A stretch of DNA of 64,000 nucleotides from Thereva unica (GCA_949987705.1 OX465286.1:7293445-7357444); one strand, 5' to 3'; positions 1 through 11,077 are shown, numbered from the stretch's first letter. The notes: generated by a model from the letters alone, not told the origin. Numbers and translations: made by a program.

Positions 1-2070
1 AAAACAATTACTTATCGTGACTTCTCTAATATTGATCAGGAACTTCTTAGCCAAAGATGTCTTTACCTACCCTGGACCAATATCTTCACATTGGCTGAGG
101 TAGATGAAAAAATAGATGAGTTTAACAGGATATTTCTTGATCTTTACGATGAATTTGTGCCCCTAAGAAGTAAATCTTTATCAGCTAAATCTAAACCTTG
201 GTTCACTGCGGAAATTAAATCGCTTATCATTGAAAGGGAGTTCGTCTATCGTTGGTCCACAAAAGTAAAAACTGAAACAGCAAAAAGATCTTTTAAACGC
301 CTTCGTAATTTGATTGTAGCAAAAATTAAAGAAGCCAAACGCGATTTTTACTCCCGAAAGCTTGACCCATCCCAATCCGTGAAAACTGTATGGAAAAATC
401 TGCGCATTTTGGGTGTCCACTCTAAAAATGAAGCTGCTGCTAGCAACCTAAGTCCCGAGAGTCTTAATCAATACTTTATATCCAACCAAGCAGCTGAGCA
501 GGTTACAACCTCTTTTATAGATTCATCTGATGGCTTCAGCTTTCGTTGCGTTGATTCTCTTGAAGTTATCTCTGCTTTAAATTCAATCAAATCTACAGCC
601 ACTGGTAGTGATAAAATTTCACCACGATTTCTAAAAATGATAATTCCATGTTTGCTGCCTACTCTAACACACATTTTTAACTCGTGCCTTACGGTATCGA
701 AATTTCCCACTTTGTGGAAGCATGCATTGATTACTCCCATACCCAAGTGCCCCTCTCCTGCTATTCCATCGGATTTTCGGCCTATTAGTATTCTTCCCTT
801 CCTAGCAAAGGTCTTTGAAAAACTGATTGCAACTCAAATACTTGAGTACTGTGAACGACTCCAAGTTATAAATATATGGCAATCTGGCTTCCGCAAACAT
901 CACAGCTGCGAAACTGCACTTCTTAAAGTCACAAATGATATTCGCAACTCTCTTGATGAACATCACATTTGTTGTATGTTGCTACTTGATTTTTCGAAAG
1001 CTTTCGATAGCGTCAATCACTCTTTGCTCTTGCAAAAACTCTCCTCGCAAGTATCTTTTTCTTCAACTGCTCTTAAACTTCTGCATAGCTTTTTGACAAA
1101 CCGCTCACAAAAAGTTAAACTCGGCGACTCTAGTTCCTCCAATTCTTTACTTAACTCTGGAGTTCCTCAAGGTTCTATTCTTGGCCCACTTTTGTTCAGC
1201 GTTTTTATTAATGATCTTCCTCTAGTAATAAAGCATTCTAAGATTCATATGTATGCAGATGATGTGCAGCTTTATTTCTCTTCGCCAAAAGATCAAATCC
1301 ACAATTGTGTGGAGAAGATCTCGGCAGATTTGCACAATGTCTCAAGCTGGTCAGCACTGAACTTGCTACAGCTAAACCCATCGAAGTCTCATTGTATTTT
1401 CTTCTCACACTCTTCCATCTCTCAAACTGACCTTCCAGTAATTTTCTTAAATGAAGTTCCTCTCGTTCGCGTTTGTAAAGTAAGAAATCTAGGGATTGTT
1501 CTGAATAGTAGTATGACCTGCTGCGACCACGTCAATTTCGTTATTGGAAAAACATATGGACTCCTGTCCAAACTCAGATATCACTGTGGGTTGCTTAAAA
1601 GGGCTGTCCGTTTGAATTTAGTGAAAGCCTTACTTCTACCTCTTCTAATGCATGGCCTTTCTATTTTCCCCTCTCTCGATTGTTCCTGCGCTAGAAAGCT
1701 CGAAGTAGCCTTTAACGATTGCGTTCGTTTTGTTTATAAGTTACGCCGCTTTGACCATATTTCACCCTACTTGAATTCGGTTTTGGGCTGCTCCCTTAAT
1801 GATTATCGCAAATTTAGGCTTTTGCGTCTACTCCACGATATTCTGCACCAGCGCAAGCCCGCATACCTTAATGAGTTCGTTCAGTTCTCACAATCCCTTA
1901 GAAATAATAATTTAATAATTCCGCGTTTCCGCACGTTAATTGGACAGCGTTCTTTCTTTGTCTTCGCGGCTGTTTTATGGAACTCACTCCCAGTCTATTT
2001 GCAACGTATTGATTCTGTGAACATCTTCAGGAAGCGTCTCTTCGAATTCATTTCTAATAGAATTGATTAA
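1..2070 (+). CDS. LINE-1-type ORF2 C-terminal part: reverse transcriptase (non-LTR retrotransposon)
   Basis: The frame is open from the first base, so the protein continues upstream of the window; 689 codons are visible. The first ~45 codons resemble the segment between endonuclease and RT. The PWFT segment and a basic linker follow. RT motifs: FRPISILP (about nt 775), LLLDFSKAFDSVNH (about 985-1020), SGVPQGSILGPLLF (about 1155-1197) and the catalytic YADD (1252-1263). The tail DHISPYLNSVLGCSLNDYRKF is shared with LINE B at 46.3-48.2 kb, so the two belong to related families. It makes cDNA from element RNA at nicked target DNA. No internal stop or frameshift was seen, so the copy may be young. 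Clade (I/jockey/CR1 group) is not certain. Confidence 0.9.
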   Translation, partial: KTITYRDFSNIDQELLSQRCLYLPWTNIFTLAEVDEKIDEFNRIFLDLYDEFVPLRSKSLSAKSKPWFTAEIKSLIIEREFVYRWSTKVKTETAKRSFKRLRNLIVAKIKEAKRDFYSRKLDPSQSVKTVWKNLRILGVHSKNEAAASNLSPESLNQYFISNQAAEQVTTSFIDSSDGFSFRCVDSLEVISALNSIKSTATGSDKISPRFLKMIIPCLLPTLTHIFNSCLTVSKFPTLWKHALITPIPKCPSPAIPSDFRPISILPFLAKVFEKLIATQILEYCERLQVINIWQSGFRKHHSCETALLKVTNDIRNSLDEHHICCMLLLDFSKAFDSVNHSLLLQKLSSQVSFSSTALKLLHSFLTNRSQKVKLGDSSSSNSLLNSGVPQGSILGPLLFSVFINDLPLVIKHSKIHMYADDVQLYFSSPKDQIHNCVEKISADLHNVSSWSALNLLQLNPSKSHCIFFSHSSISQTDLPVIFLNEVPLVRVCKVRNLGIVLNSSMTCCDHVNFVIGKTYGLLSKLRYHCGLLKRAVRLNLVKALLLPLLMHGLSIFPSLDCSCARKLEVAFNDCVRFVYKLRRFDHISPYLNSVLGCSLNDYRKFRLLRLLHDILHQRKPAYLNEFVQFSQSLRNNNLIIPRFRTLIGQRSFFVFAAVLWNSLPVYLQRIDSVNIFRKRLFEFISNRID

Positions 2071-2405
2071 AGCATGAATATATAACTTTCTTCTTTCTTT
2101 CTATTATATAGCTTACTTCTTTTTTATTTATATAACTTTCTTTTTTTATATTTTGTATTTTACTATTTTATTTTATTTATTCTTTTTTTTTCTCTCTATC
2201 TTTTTTTTTTTTGTTTCTATCTCCTATGTTTTATTCTTTTTTAGTTTTTCTCACTTATATTTTACTTTTATACTCTTCAATTTTTCCATATAATTTTGTT
2301 TTGTATAATTTTTGTTGCCTTTAATGAATGTACTATAATAAGATCCTATCTTTGTACATACTTTTGAAAATAAATAATAAATAATAATAAAATAATAATA
2401 ATAAT
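2071..2405 (+). mobile_element. 3' UTR and microsatellite tail of the LINE at 1-2070
   Basis: After the stop codon at 2068-2070 comes a T-rich 3' UTR and then a (TAA)n/(AATA)n tail around 2370-2404. Simple-repeat tails of this kind replace poly-A in several non-LTR clades. The tail marks the 3' end of the element; the sequence after about 2405 is unrelated. Confidence 0.7.
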
Positions 2406-2879
2406 GTTTTACAGGACTAACTGTTGACGTAAAATTCACCATAAATGGACTGTCAGAGATCGGACGGTTCTAGCAGAGCTACGCTGCCCCAGCAACAGCA
2501 GCAGCAGTTACATAAAAATTGATTCAAACCCGCAACATTTTAAAGCAAGAACAGCCCGATATAACCGACAGGAGCAGCCTCGTGGTAGCATACTTTTTAT
2601 CACCCTCCAACGTGGCAAAAATACACTCAACCTCTTTGAGGCAAAGTCTGTACGCGGACGTTTTTTAGCATTCCTATCCGCCATAGGTGGTAATCTAGCG
2701 CACCGTATTCGGTATAATCAAACCAACCTTGCCTTCTAACAATTTTCTGACGGCGCAGGTACATAACCTCTTGGCATTGGTCCTTCAAGACTTGGTAGGA
2801 TTCATCATGGTCTGATTATAAAGATCTCTTTCACTCTTAATCAAGCTGGCTGATGTACTAATAAGTTAGATAAGGTGCA

Positions 2880-3240
2880 AAAAAGGGGCACTTACATTGA
2901 TTGATGACGGCACCGTTTGCCCCACCATCGATCCCTTGAGCCACCGTAGGAATATAGCAGCACTAACAAAATGTTATCGCTACTATCATATAGAGTGCTA
3001 GATCGAAATAAATGCTCTCCTGCCTCTACGGCAATTTTATACCAGCAACACTAGGTTAGCCCACTCGTCTTATTCCCAACCACCTGCATCTCCCCCTTTC
3101 ACTCATTCAACAATATAGGAATTCGCTTGTAAATAGAAGAACTCGACTGTGGAATAATCTGTCGTAGTCAGTATTTCCGAGCTTCTACACAACATCCAAG
3201 AGTTCATAGTCACCTTCTTCAACACCCCCCTGAAACCTCA
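2880..3240 (+). pseudogene. LINE reverse-transcriptase C-terminal remnant
   Basis: Broken plus-strand reading includes IDPLSHRRNIAALTKCYRYY (about 2923-2985), then a stop, then NTRLAHSSYS and RRTRLWNNL (about 3138-3163). The order 'xDPLxHRRxxAALxxxYRYY ... TRLxxxS ... RTxRLWNNLP' is the conserved C-terminal tail of jockey/R1-group LINE proteins. Several stops and frame changes show it is dead. 2406-2880 may be a decayed upstream part, but I could not align it. Confidence 0.55.
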
Positions 3241-3328
3241 TAACGCACTTCAACACCCCCCCTGACAAACGCATAACGGACTAGTAGTAGAAAGGGTGAT
3301 TCCTAAGCTTAGCACTGCCACATGAGCG

Positions 3329-3398
3329 GCCCTTCCTGAATTCAGCTTGCTGTCTTCTAAAGGTTCGGTCTACTGCCTCTCTTATCCTAGATAGTAAT
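3329..3398 (-). pseudogene. RTE retrotransposon fragment (RT region)
   Basis: Nearly the same as 51707-51787 within the complete RTE element at 50561-53800 (segment encoding the RAG-x-RKGRSxxDHI region on the minus strand). It is interrupted at 3398 by a SINE, and similarity to the RTE fades shortly after 3597. Confidence 0.65.
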
Positions 3399-3587
3399 AA
3401 TCGAGGGTGACCTAAAGAATCAACGGTTATCAGTTATCGCGGCTCGAGACGTCGCCAAAAACCGGCAAGAGTGGAAACGAATCGTGCATAGAGTTCGAGA
3501 CCCAGCGACACAGCGACACACAGCAGCGTATCCGTTGCGGGGACGTCCCGCTCGGACCGCCAGCTAACGGATCAAAGAATAAGAAGA
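3399..3587 (+). mobile_element. AAG-tailed SINE ('SINE2') with 10-bp TSD
   Basis: The unit starts AATCGAGGGTGACCTAAAG and ends in AAGAAGAAG. It is flanked by the direct repeat AGATAGTAAT (3389-3398 and 3588-3597), a target-site duplication inside an RTE remnant. A B-box-like GTTCGAGACCC lies near 3504. A second copy, split by two DNA elements, is at 25286-27042. The simple-repeat tail resembles those of RTE copies in this window, which suggests RTE-driven mobilisation (inference). Confidence 0.7.
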
Positions 3588-3597
3588 AGATAGTAAT

Positions 3598-4547
3598 ATA
3601 TGGCACAAAAATATAACGGCCGTACAGCTCTACAAAAAACAACCTTTTGATGCCTGGCACATGGCTTAGGAATATGTTTCAAACACGGCCGATGTTCGCC
3701 CGTTGTAAGGCCTTTTTTTATTTTTACTCGGGGGATTTATTTTATTCTTTAAGGAGTAACTTTTTTTTAACTGTACACCTAATACTATTTCAGATAACAT
3801 TATCTCCACATTTTGAGTAAAATTTAATACCCCCCCCCCTCCCCCGTCGCGCATATACCCTTAAATATCTCGATATAAAAACAAAATGACTTTAAAAAAA
3901 AAACGGCTCCATATCTTAAATAATTTTTGTCTGGTTATCTTCTGGCTATGGAAAAAGTGATACACAATATCCTTAAAGTAAATTAATCCCAAATATAATG
4001 TTCATAAATCTGTTTGTATATATATATATATCATATTTTGCTCCTTCAGATTCATCCTTTCGATATGACTCGCAAGCTAAAAGTTAATTAGTATTCAGTT
4101 GATTAACTTAATACCCTTGATGGAGCGAATTTTCATGCTCGCACGATAATCTAATTCGGAAAACCATAAAGCTACTAAAGAGGGTTGTCCAAAGGGGTGA
4201 AGGGTTGCTGGTATATATATATACAGTATGTAATATTCAAAATGCATGCAAATTTCGTAAATAAACCAGACCACGAACAACTTAGGAGGATCAAATTTTT
4301 ATTGTTAAAGAGTTTCTTCAATTTCTTTTGTATATATAATTAGAGAGTCGGTTTTTGTGTGTGTGTGTGTGTGGATACTTTTTTGTTATTGTTACTAAAC
4401 TGAGCTCTTAGTCGGGGGTGATGGTTATTAATTTCTTTCATAATTGTTTTTCGTTCTCAAATTATTTTGCTAGCATATATTTTGCATATAATGTCGGGTT
4501 TAAGTTCTAGTTTTATGTTTGAATTTGTTTATGTTAGAATATCATTG
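3598..4547. other. no gene seen; AT-rich with microsatellites
   Basis: Contains poly-C (about 3831-3845), TA-rich runs at 4018-4030 and 4214-4222, and a (GT)n run near 4356-4372. No exon-like or transposon ORF was recognised. If the mGluR gene continues left, this is intron 4 sequence. Confidence 0.5.
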
Positions 4548-4555
4548 CATTAAAG

Positions 4556-5308
4556 CAGTGCCAGATTAAGCCAAATGGGGGCCCTAGGCCATTCAAATTC
4601 TGGGGTGCCCTAGGCCTTTCAAATTCTGGTTTAATTGTAAAATTAAACTCTCTTAAAGTCCTCTGCTCCCCCCCCACTAGTTGAGTACGACATTTTTTAA
4701 TTATTATTTCTGTAAAATTACGAGGCATTAAATTCAATATGCTTATATATTAAGTTTGACCAGTAGAATACAATAAGCAATTTAGTATACTCAATATACC
4801 GTTAGAACCATGGCGCCCATCTCAAGACCCGATACGCCTCGCTGCACCCAACAGCCAATAGTAGCCACTAAAAACCATCCATTGACTTGGTATTCTTCGA
4901 GATATGAATTTTACACAGATGAAGTGCTTCAAAGAACGGGTACATGGGTCTTGAGAAGGCCACCATGGATCTAACGGTATATTGAGTATACTATATTGCT
5001 TATTGTATTCTACTTGTCATACCCTCTCATTTGATACCCATGTCGAAGGTGTTGTGAAAAAAGTGGTAATCCGCCCTCTTGAGACGGCCACCATGGATCT
5101 AAAGGTATATTGAGTATGCTATATTGCTTATTGTATTTCAGTTTAGTTTCAATAGCGTCATGGCCTACCAAAAAAAAAAAAAAATTAACTTGAAATTAAA
5201 AATTGTATTTAAAAAAAAAATCATATCACATTTTCGTGGGGGCCCCTACTCGTCGGGGGCCCTAGGCCATGGCCTACATAGTCCGGCCTAATGGGTAATC
5301 CAGCACTG
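4556..5308. mobile_element. non-autonomous hAT element, 753 bp
   Basis: TIRs CAGTGCCAGATTA (left) and CAGTGCTGGATTA (right, complement), flanked by an 8-bp duplication CATTAAAG / CATTGAAG (4548-4555, 5309-5316; one mismatch). Subterminal sequence repeats GGGGGCCCTAGGCC on both sides. No transposase frame. A second inverted-repeat unit is nested at about 4764-5012. Confidence 0.8.
4764..5012. repeat. nested inverted-repeat MITE
   Basis: TAGAATACAATAAGCAAT...GTATACTCAATATACCGTTAG at left is mirrored at about 4967-5012, enclosing about 150 bp. A third, direct partial copy follows at 5095-5145. The motif GGTAATCCGCCCTCTTGAGACGGCC near 5066 recurs at about 34650, and weaker relatives at 37150-37210 mark a dispersed family. 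Confidence 0.55.
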
Positions 5309-5316
5309 CATTGAAG

Positions 5317-6465
5317 AAGAGGGTTTCCTATTAAAAGTCTAAGAGAGGATTTTCTTTAATTAACATATACAAGACGTAATCTGACATGAAATAATGAAAG
5401 ATAATTTTTTTTGCCACTGATTGCCATCCCTGCCTGCCTGCTTGCTCTAATTTTAGACGTGCCAACAATATAAACAATACAATCGGTTACTACTTTCATC
5501 GGTACACTTCGTCTTATTACTTCCTTTTGAAAGTGATGGAACAAAATAAGAATGATGAAAAATTGCTTTTGCCAGCTTTGACCCTCATCTACTATAGGCA
5601 AACACTTTATTATCCCTTATCCATCTTTCTATATTTTCGTTAGCTCTGTGTGTATCCACAGCACCTTATGGAGGAGATTGAAAAATTTAATATTAAAAAA
5701 AAAAAAAAAAAAAAAAAAACACCAATGACTTTATAATTTGTTAACGGAAATTAGTTTCTAGAAGAGACTACTAAAACTGTCAGTTAAAATAAAAATAAAT
5801 AAAACTATATAAAGTGTTTCGCGCGACTTTCTTGGAGAATCTTTCATTTTTTTTTCCTCTTTTTTTTTATTATTTTGAATTCATCCAACGTTTTGTGTGT
5901 GCTTAAGTCTAAGTAGAACAAACTATCGATCAATCCCAACTTGAGAAGTAATTAACTTAATGGTATGGGAACAGGATGGTAAATTGGCCTGTTATGAAGA
6001 TTAATGTGCCCTTTATACAAGAGCTACCCCCAGCTAGCTAGCATGTCAGTAAGGCATCGCTATTTTCTCTCATTTTGCAACCCCCACCCCCTCGTCCTTA
6101 TTTTTGGAGAATTGGTTAGTGTAAATGAAGAACAGGATTCTTAGTAACCTTATTTAGAGCTTGATTTTATCAACTTATTTTTTTTTTTAAGATTAAAATA
6201 ATTAGAAAAAAAAACTATTTTTACAGGTAAAAATCTAGAGGGTATTTTATGGTGATTCAGCAAGATGTCACTTATACACAGGGGGCGGATGTAGAAACAA
6301 TTCATGGTGGTGGGGGGGGGGGGGGGGGGTTGGGTAATGAAATATATTCAAAATCTGGAGCTGATGTTATTCGGTATACAGTTAAAAATTATATTAACAA
6401 TATTTATTCACTAAGAATAAAGTAACTCACAAGAAAAACAAAACATTTTAAATCTCAAAATGCGA
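5317..6465. other. no gene seen
   Basis: AT-rich. Long poly-A (about 5695-5720), poly-T tracts near 5850-5870 and a run of about 20 G at 6309-6330. The open frame at 5356-5601 has no recognisable domain. Probably mGluR intron or intergenic DNA. Confidence 0.5.
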
Positions 6466-6468
6466 TTA

Positions 6469-7407
6469 GGGGTCGTCCATAAATTACGTGTCGTGATTTC
6501 TGCGGTTTTTCGACCCCCCCCCCCTCCCCGACGGCAGGCCGTGGCCTCAAAGTTTTCGCCTTGAAGCCAAGTATCACTACATACCCCTTCGGCCTCAAAC
6601 CGGATGGGATATGCAGTCGTCAACCGGATGGGTTTGTCGTCAGTTTGTGCCTCGGGTTGTAGCACGTAAGTTGTTTCAATCGACCTCTTCATACAAACAT
6701 TTTTGTAACACTCGAATATTTGTATGAAGAGGTCGACTGAAACAACTTTACATACTACTACCCCAAAACTTCTATTCGGTCTCAAGCCGTGAATTTACGG
6801 CACGAGCTCAAGCCGTATCCAATCGGACCTGAAAGTAGGGCGCGAACTAGGCGCAAAAACCATCCACACTCGTATTCGCTCGAACGTTCACGCAGTCTGG
6901 TGCCGCCTTAAGGCACAAACATATTGATACGGAGCCAATATATTTAATTTCTCCGCAGTGTGCCAGCAAATATGGTGGTCCGTGTATTTTAAAGGCTTTT
7001 CCAGTCACCAATCTGTTTGTGCCTGTTAACCTAATATACTAAACTGTCGTCTTCGCCTGTGTGTCTGTAGGGAATCATGACGCCACATGCATGTCACGGC
7101 ATGTCAGGCTGATATCTGTCTGCGAATATTAGTCCTCATCTTTCAGTTAGACCGAGTATTGTGTGGCCTTCATTGTGCCGTGTCTGTCGACCTGGCCTGC
7201 CGGCGGTCTCTAGGTGAATGGGGGCCTTTAGTGGAGAGACATTTTTTACTTAATTTAACCCAGTTTTCTAGCAATTTTACACTGTTTCTTGGGGGAAAAA
7301 TTACGTGAGATTTGCCGAGACCCCCCCCCTTTCCCCACGTGAGATTGGGTGAGATTCTGCTGGACCCCCTCCACCCCTAAACGCCTCACGTAATTTATGG
7401 AAGGCCC
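6469..7407. mobile_element. PIF/Harbinger-like MITE, copy M1
   Basis: Starts GGGGTCGTCCATAAATTACG after TTA and ends near the decayed mirror CACGTAATTTATGGAAGGCCC. Copies at 41679 and 56612-57811 share the ends, and the last has an exact TTA duplication on both sides, fitting PIF/Harbinger target choice. Inside are poly-C tracts and an inverted pair AAGTTGTTTCAATCGACCTC near 6670 / 6730. The 73-codon frame at 7087 recurs at 31926 only because the DNA is duplicated; no protein function is claimed. Confidence 0.6.
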
Positions 7408-7721
7408 ATAAAAAGCTAAGAATATTGTGGGATTTTTCTACCTACATACCTTCTATATAAATGGGGGTCACTCAAGTTTCTTTATTTCGTAAATACCCTG
7501 TATCTGAGATGATAATGGGGATAGCCTCCTCTCTAAAACTAATTTTTTCTCCAAATGTACCCAGGAATCACCCCTGAAAATAGTTGAATGTCTATTTTGA
7601 CTGAAGTATGCCGTACGTTAAGGGTATAAAAAAACGGCGTGTCGCACCAAAGATACGGTTCACACGGCTATACGGACCGCACGAGTTGAACAAGGCTGCT
7701 ATTAGAAAAAAAAAAAAAAAA
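7408..7721. repeat. repeat segment joining M1 to R2 (copied at 32.27-32.57 kb)
   Basis: Includes a MITE-end-like block around 7480-7570 (CGTAAATACCCTGTATCTGA, then TCTCTAAAACTAATTTTTTC) that is homologous to the 29.8-kb mariner-type MITE region. It ends in poly-A near 7707-7726. The whole block recurs right of copy M2. Confidence 0.5.
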
Positions 7722-8604
7722 AAAACAAGCGCCACCAGCAAGATTCGAACCCGAGAACTTTGCGCCTATATATAATTCTAAGAACTATGGCAGTCGTGCT
7801 AATAAAATATTTTCCTAATTAATTGATTATATTTCGATTAAAATTAGTTAAACTAACCAACAACGTTCTCTAAAAGGTCCGGCCTGTTAGTAGCTTCAAT
7901 TAAATGTGTCTTACCCTTCAACGTTAATGTCATCAAGTTAATTTTGGCAATAAAAACCAATCTCACAACTGATAAAATCGGTATTGCAGGATGCATCCGA
8001 TAAGATTTGACAGTCAAAAATTGCATAGTTTTAGGAGCCTAAAAATCACTTTTAAATTATATCAAAAGTTTATTTTATTGATATTCATTAAATAAACCAA
8101 TAAAAATATGGTTAAATTATGTTTTTTAGTAATTAAAAATATTATAGAACATATGAATAATAACTATTTAATAATAGTATGCGTAATAACGATTATTGAT
8201 GTTAACGCAAAAGCGGCCTAAAAACTGAGTTTTTATCGTTACGATTCTTGCGCACTTTCTTGAGATTTCAAGAAATCAAATTTTTCTTTTTTATGTTTTT
8301 TCTTTAATTTAAGTGGTTAATTTAAAGAATTTAGGGTTTATTAAAGCGAATAAATATATTTCATAAAATTTGGTAGTATTTTCTTGTGTATGGGGATATG
8401 TTTTTTCCTTAAAATAAAATAATAGAATATAAATAGTCAAAAACAGGATTTTAAAATACATAGATTAGCTAAATATATCATAATATCATTCAAATGTAGG
8501 CCTTTTTTGGATCGAAAATTGTTAGGCACTTTCTAATGAGACTGTATATTAAATTTCAGCCCAGAATTCCCAGTATATTCCGAGATACTGGATATTTTAG
8601 GGAA
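7722..8604. repeat. dispersed repeat R2, copy 1
   Basis: Begins ACAAGCGCCACCAGCAAGATT and ends GATACTGGATATTTTAGGG. Copies lie at 27441-31089 (split by hAT) and 32582-33462. The first 50 bp, read on the minus strand, contain GGGTTCGAATCTTGC, a B-box-like motif, so a tRNA-derived 5' head on the minus strand is possible. The rest is AT-rich with no ORF. Confidence 0.65.
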
Positions 8605-8689
8605 TAACAAAATGCGAGAATCAAATTGGACACTAGCTTAAATTTTAGCAGCAAAAACAGAGAGACGACGACAATGGGGGGGGGGGGTA

Positions 8690-9115
8690 TTATTAGCAAC
8701 CCAACGGAAGTCCAAAATAAATGGAAAAGCTACTTTGAAGACCTGCTTAACCAAAATGCTCCAACGTCGAGCAATCTTTAGAATGGAAATAACCATTAGT
8801 ACCCTTAGCTTCGTAGATTTCGAGCGAGCATTCGACACAATCCATAGGCGAACTATATCGAAAGTTTTGGAAAAGAGGGCAGTACCAACAAAATTAGCCC
8901 AGATCATTAAAATACTATACGACGAATCAAAACTAAGAATCTTTTATAATGGACAACTAAGTGACTCAATAACAACGAACACTGGAGTCAAACAAGGTTG
9001 CCCTCTTACGTCAGTACTCTTCATTACTGAACTTGACGAAATAACGAAGAAAGCCAGCAGAGAATCAAGAGGAATTTGATGGGGATTCGTAGAACGGCTA
9101 CAAGGTCTGTCGCAC
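8690..9115 (+). pseudogene. RTE-type reverse-transcriptase fragment with internal deletion
   Basis: A 114-codon frame (8735-9076) holds SFVDFERAFDTIHR (RT motif A), LYDESKLRIFYNGQLSD and NTGVKQGCPLTSVLFITELD (motif B). This arrangement matches RTE-clade RT. Just upstream, in another frame, NPTEVQNKWKSYFEDLLNQN matches the linker before RT, so about 100 residues between them are missing. There is no YADD block: 3' truncated. Confidence 0.75.
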
Positions 9116-9661
9116 TTCAAGAGAATACAAAGATAGTTTTTGAATACAATGTCGACCACCTCCATTCGATACACAAAAAGCAGCTCTTTTTAGAACATCT
9201 TGCATAACATTGGTCAGCATTTCGGGCATTATAGCAGCTATTTTGGCTCGTTAGCTTTGAGTTCTTCAATGTCTTCGGCTTGCTGGCATAACCTTTACTT
9301 TTTAAATAACCCCACAGAAAAGAAAGTCTGGTGCCGTGTCAAATCCGGAGCACGGGTTTTCCTACTTTGAAGAAAAATGGTCCGATTATGGTATTTGAGC
9401 ACACTCCGGCCCCAAACAGTGATTATCTCGTCGTACAGTAATGTTTCGTGAATGACTTATGGGTTTATCTGTTTCCCAAAATTTAACAGTTTTGTTTATT
9501 AACTCGAGTGTAAAATGAGCCTTCGGTTTGTATTAACTCATATCTAAAATGGTACTCAATAACGTTTTAGAATCGTGTAAATTTGTCGAAATCAGCGAAA
9601 ATATGTCAGAGTTATTCAATGTTGAAATACCGAAGGTCTACATTGCGCACCCTTTAAAACA
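9116..9661. other. no gene seen
   Basis: Ordinary-looking sequence with no supported ORF or repeat boundary. Confidence 0.4.
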
Positions 9662-9799
9662 AGGAGGAGGTGACTATTATCACCTTAAAACGTGAAACCA
9701 GAAACGTGAAACCAGAAAAAATTAATTCACAGGGAAAAGAACTATATTGACACCAGAAAAATGTTATATCGACACCAGAATTTTGAAAATAATCATTTT

Positions 9800-10112
9800 A
9801 TAGCTATAAAAGTTACCCGGTAATATTAGCGGGTGATTTCAATGCTTGGACCGTCGAATGGGACAGTCGACACACGAATGCAAGAGGGCGCATACTCCTA
9901 GAAATATTCTCGCGACTAAACGTGGTGTTAGGCAACACTGGAGGCGAAAACACGTTCCAAAGGGGTGGGAGATCATCTATATTCGACATCACTTACGTGA
10001 GCGATTCAGTGGCCAAGGGCCTACAGTGGCGGGTGAGCGATTGGTACACGCACAGCGACCACCAAACCATCATCTTCGAGGTTGGTCAGGGTATAGAATA
10101 GAGGAATCCTAG
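9800..10112 (+). pseudogene. R1-clade LINE endonuclease C-terminal part
   Basis: One frame reads YPVILAGDFNAWTVEWDSR, later RGGRSSIFDITYVSDSVAKG and YTHSDHQTIIFEVGQG. GDFNAW and SDHQ are the catalytic Asp-Asn and Asp-His motifs of the APE-like endonuclease that nicks target DNA for R1/TRAS/Waldo-type LINEs. About 95 codons are open. A stop follows at about 10098, and the start of the domain is missing. Confidence 0.75.
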
Positions 10113-10125
10113 GTACGGAACGGCT

Positions 10126-10560
10126 AGAGGATGGGCCGTTAAGAAACTCGACGCAGAGGGGTTCGAGGAAGTATTCCTGCATGATGCGAGGTCGGCAGGA
10201 GGTTTAAGGCAGAGCAAATCGAAGATTCAATAAAACAGGCATGTGATGCATCCATGCCTCGCGGCGCCAGCAATCGTCAACACCCACCAAACTTCTGGTG
10301 GAAAGCCGAGATCGACAAATGCCGAAGGGTCTGCCTGAAAGCGAGAAGGAGAACTCAGAGAAATCGGAACTGTCCGGATTTCGATGAACTCCTTAAGAAA
10401 TATAAGGAAGCGATGAAAAGGCTGAACAAAGCCATCGCTAGAAGTAAATCCGACCACTTCAAAAGGTTGTGCAGAGAAGCAGACTCGGACCTCTGGGGCG
10501 AAACCTATAAAATGGTCATGTCAACGGTCAAGGGCAAGCGCTCTCCGCCGATCATCTGCC
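10126..10560 (+). pseudogene. R1-clade LINE linker between endonuclease and RT
   Basis: The frame 10254-10613 reads PPNFWWKAEIDKCRRVCLKA, then RRRTQRN, KAIARSKSDHFKRLCREADS and DLWGETYKMVMSTVKGKRS. PPxxWW...L...CLxARRxxQR and CREADSDxWGxxYKxVM are the R1-family linker preceding RT. It is offset in frame from the endonuclease part and is cut off before the RT core. Confidence 0.75.
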
Positions 10561-10699
10561 TGCTCCAGAGTATTGTTTCTGGAGTCAATATAGTTCTTTT
10601 CCCGGTGAATTAATTTTTGCTGGTTTCACGTTTCTGGTTTCTGGTTTCACGTTTTAAGGTGAAAATAGTCAATAGTGTTTTTTAACGACTTCAAAAAAG

Positions 10700-11069
10700 G
10701 AGGTGACTATGAATTTCGCGTGTATAGGTATTCTTTGGTTCTGTTCATTCATTACTGTGTAACGCAATAATTTTTTTGCTTTTTGTATTTTCTTTGAAAG
10801 AGTAGTTTCCCCAATGTGGTCCCGTGCAATTTTTTTTTTAATTCTGAGTTTGAAGGTAGACTTAAAAAAACCTGGTAAAAGGTATACTAACCTTGAACGG
10901 AGAGAAGTATTTTCAAAGGCAAAGAGAACAAATTATTTTATTGTCACTAAATTAATAAAAAAAAACACGTAAATGAGTCGGTAAAAGTGTTAGTAAGGAT
11001 TGCGAGTTTAGACCTAATGTCAGGCAGTTTTTTTTTCTTTTTAATCGGAAGCTTATATATGGTTGATCT
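10700..11069. other. no gene seen
   Basis: AT-rich; no ORF or repeat boundary recognised. Confidence 0.4.
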
Positions 11070-11077
11070 CTTAGCAG

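Larger units (their letters stand above)
9662..10690. repeat. inverted-repeat element enclosing an R1 LINE fragment
   Basis: About 100 bp at 9674-9775 (GACTATTATCACCTTAAAAC, then GTGAAACCAGAAACGTGAAA) is mirrored at about 10575-10675. The arms also contain short tandem copies of ACGTGAAACCAGAA. The motif GGAGGTGACTAT occurs directly repeated outside both arms (about 9666 and 10697), a possible duplication. The middle is the R1 fragment described separately. Confidence 0.6.

Noticed and set aside
5356..5601. possible mGluR exon 5 on the minus strand
   Set aside because: The translation shows none of the cysteine-rich or seven-helix residues and no phase-0 acceptor was seen.
7087..7308. 73-codon frame conserved at 31926
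   Set aside because: Its conservation follows from the 1.8-kb duplication of the whole DNA block; there is no domain and no evidence of coding selection.
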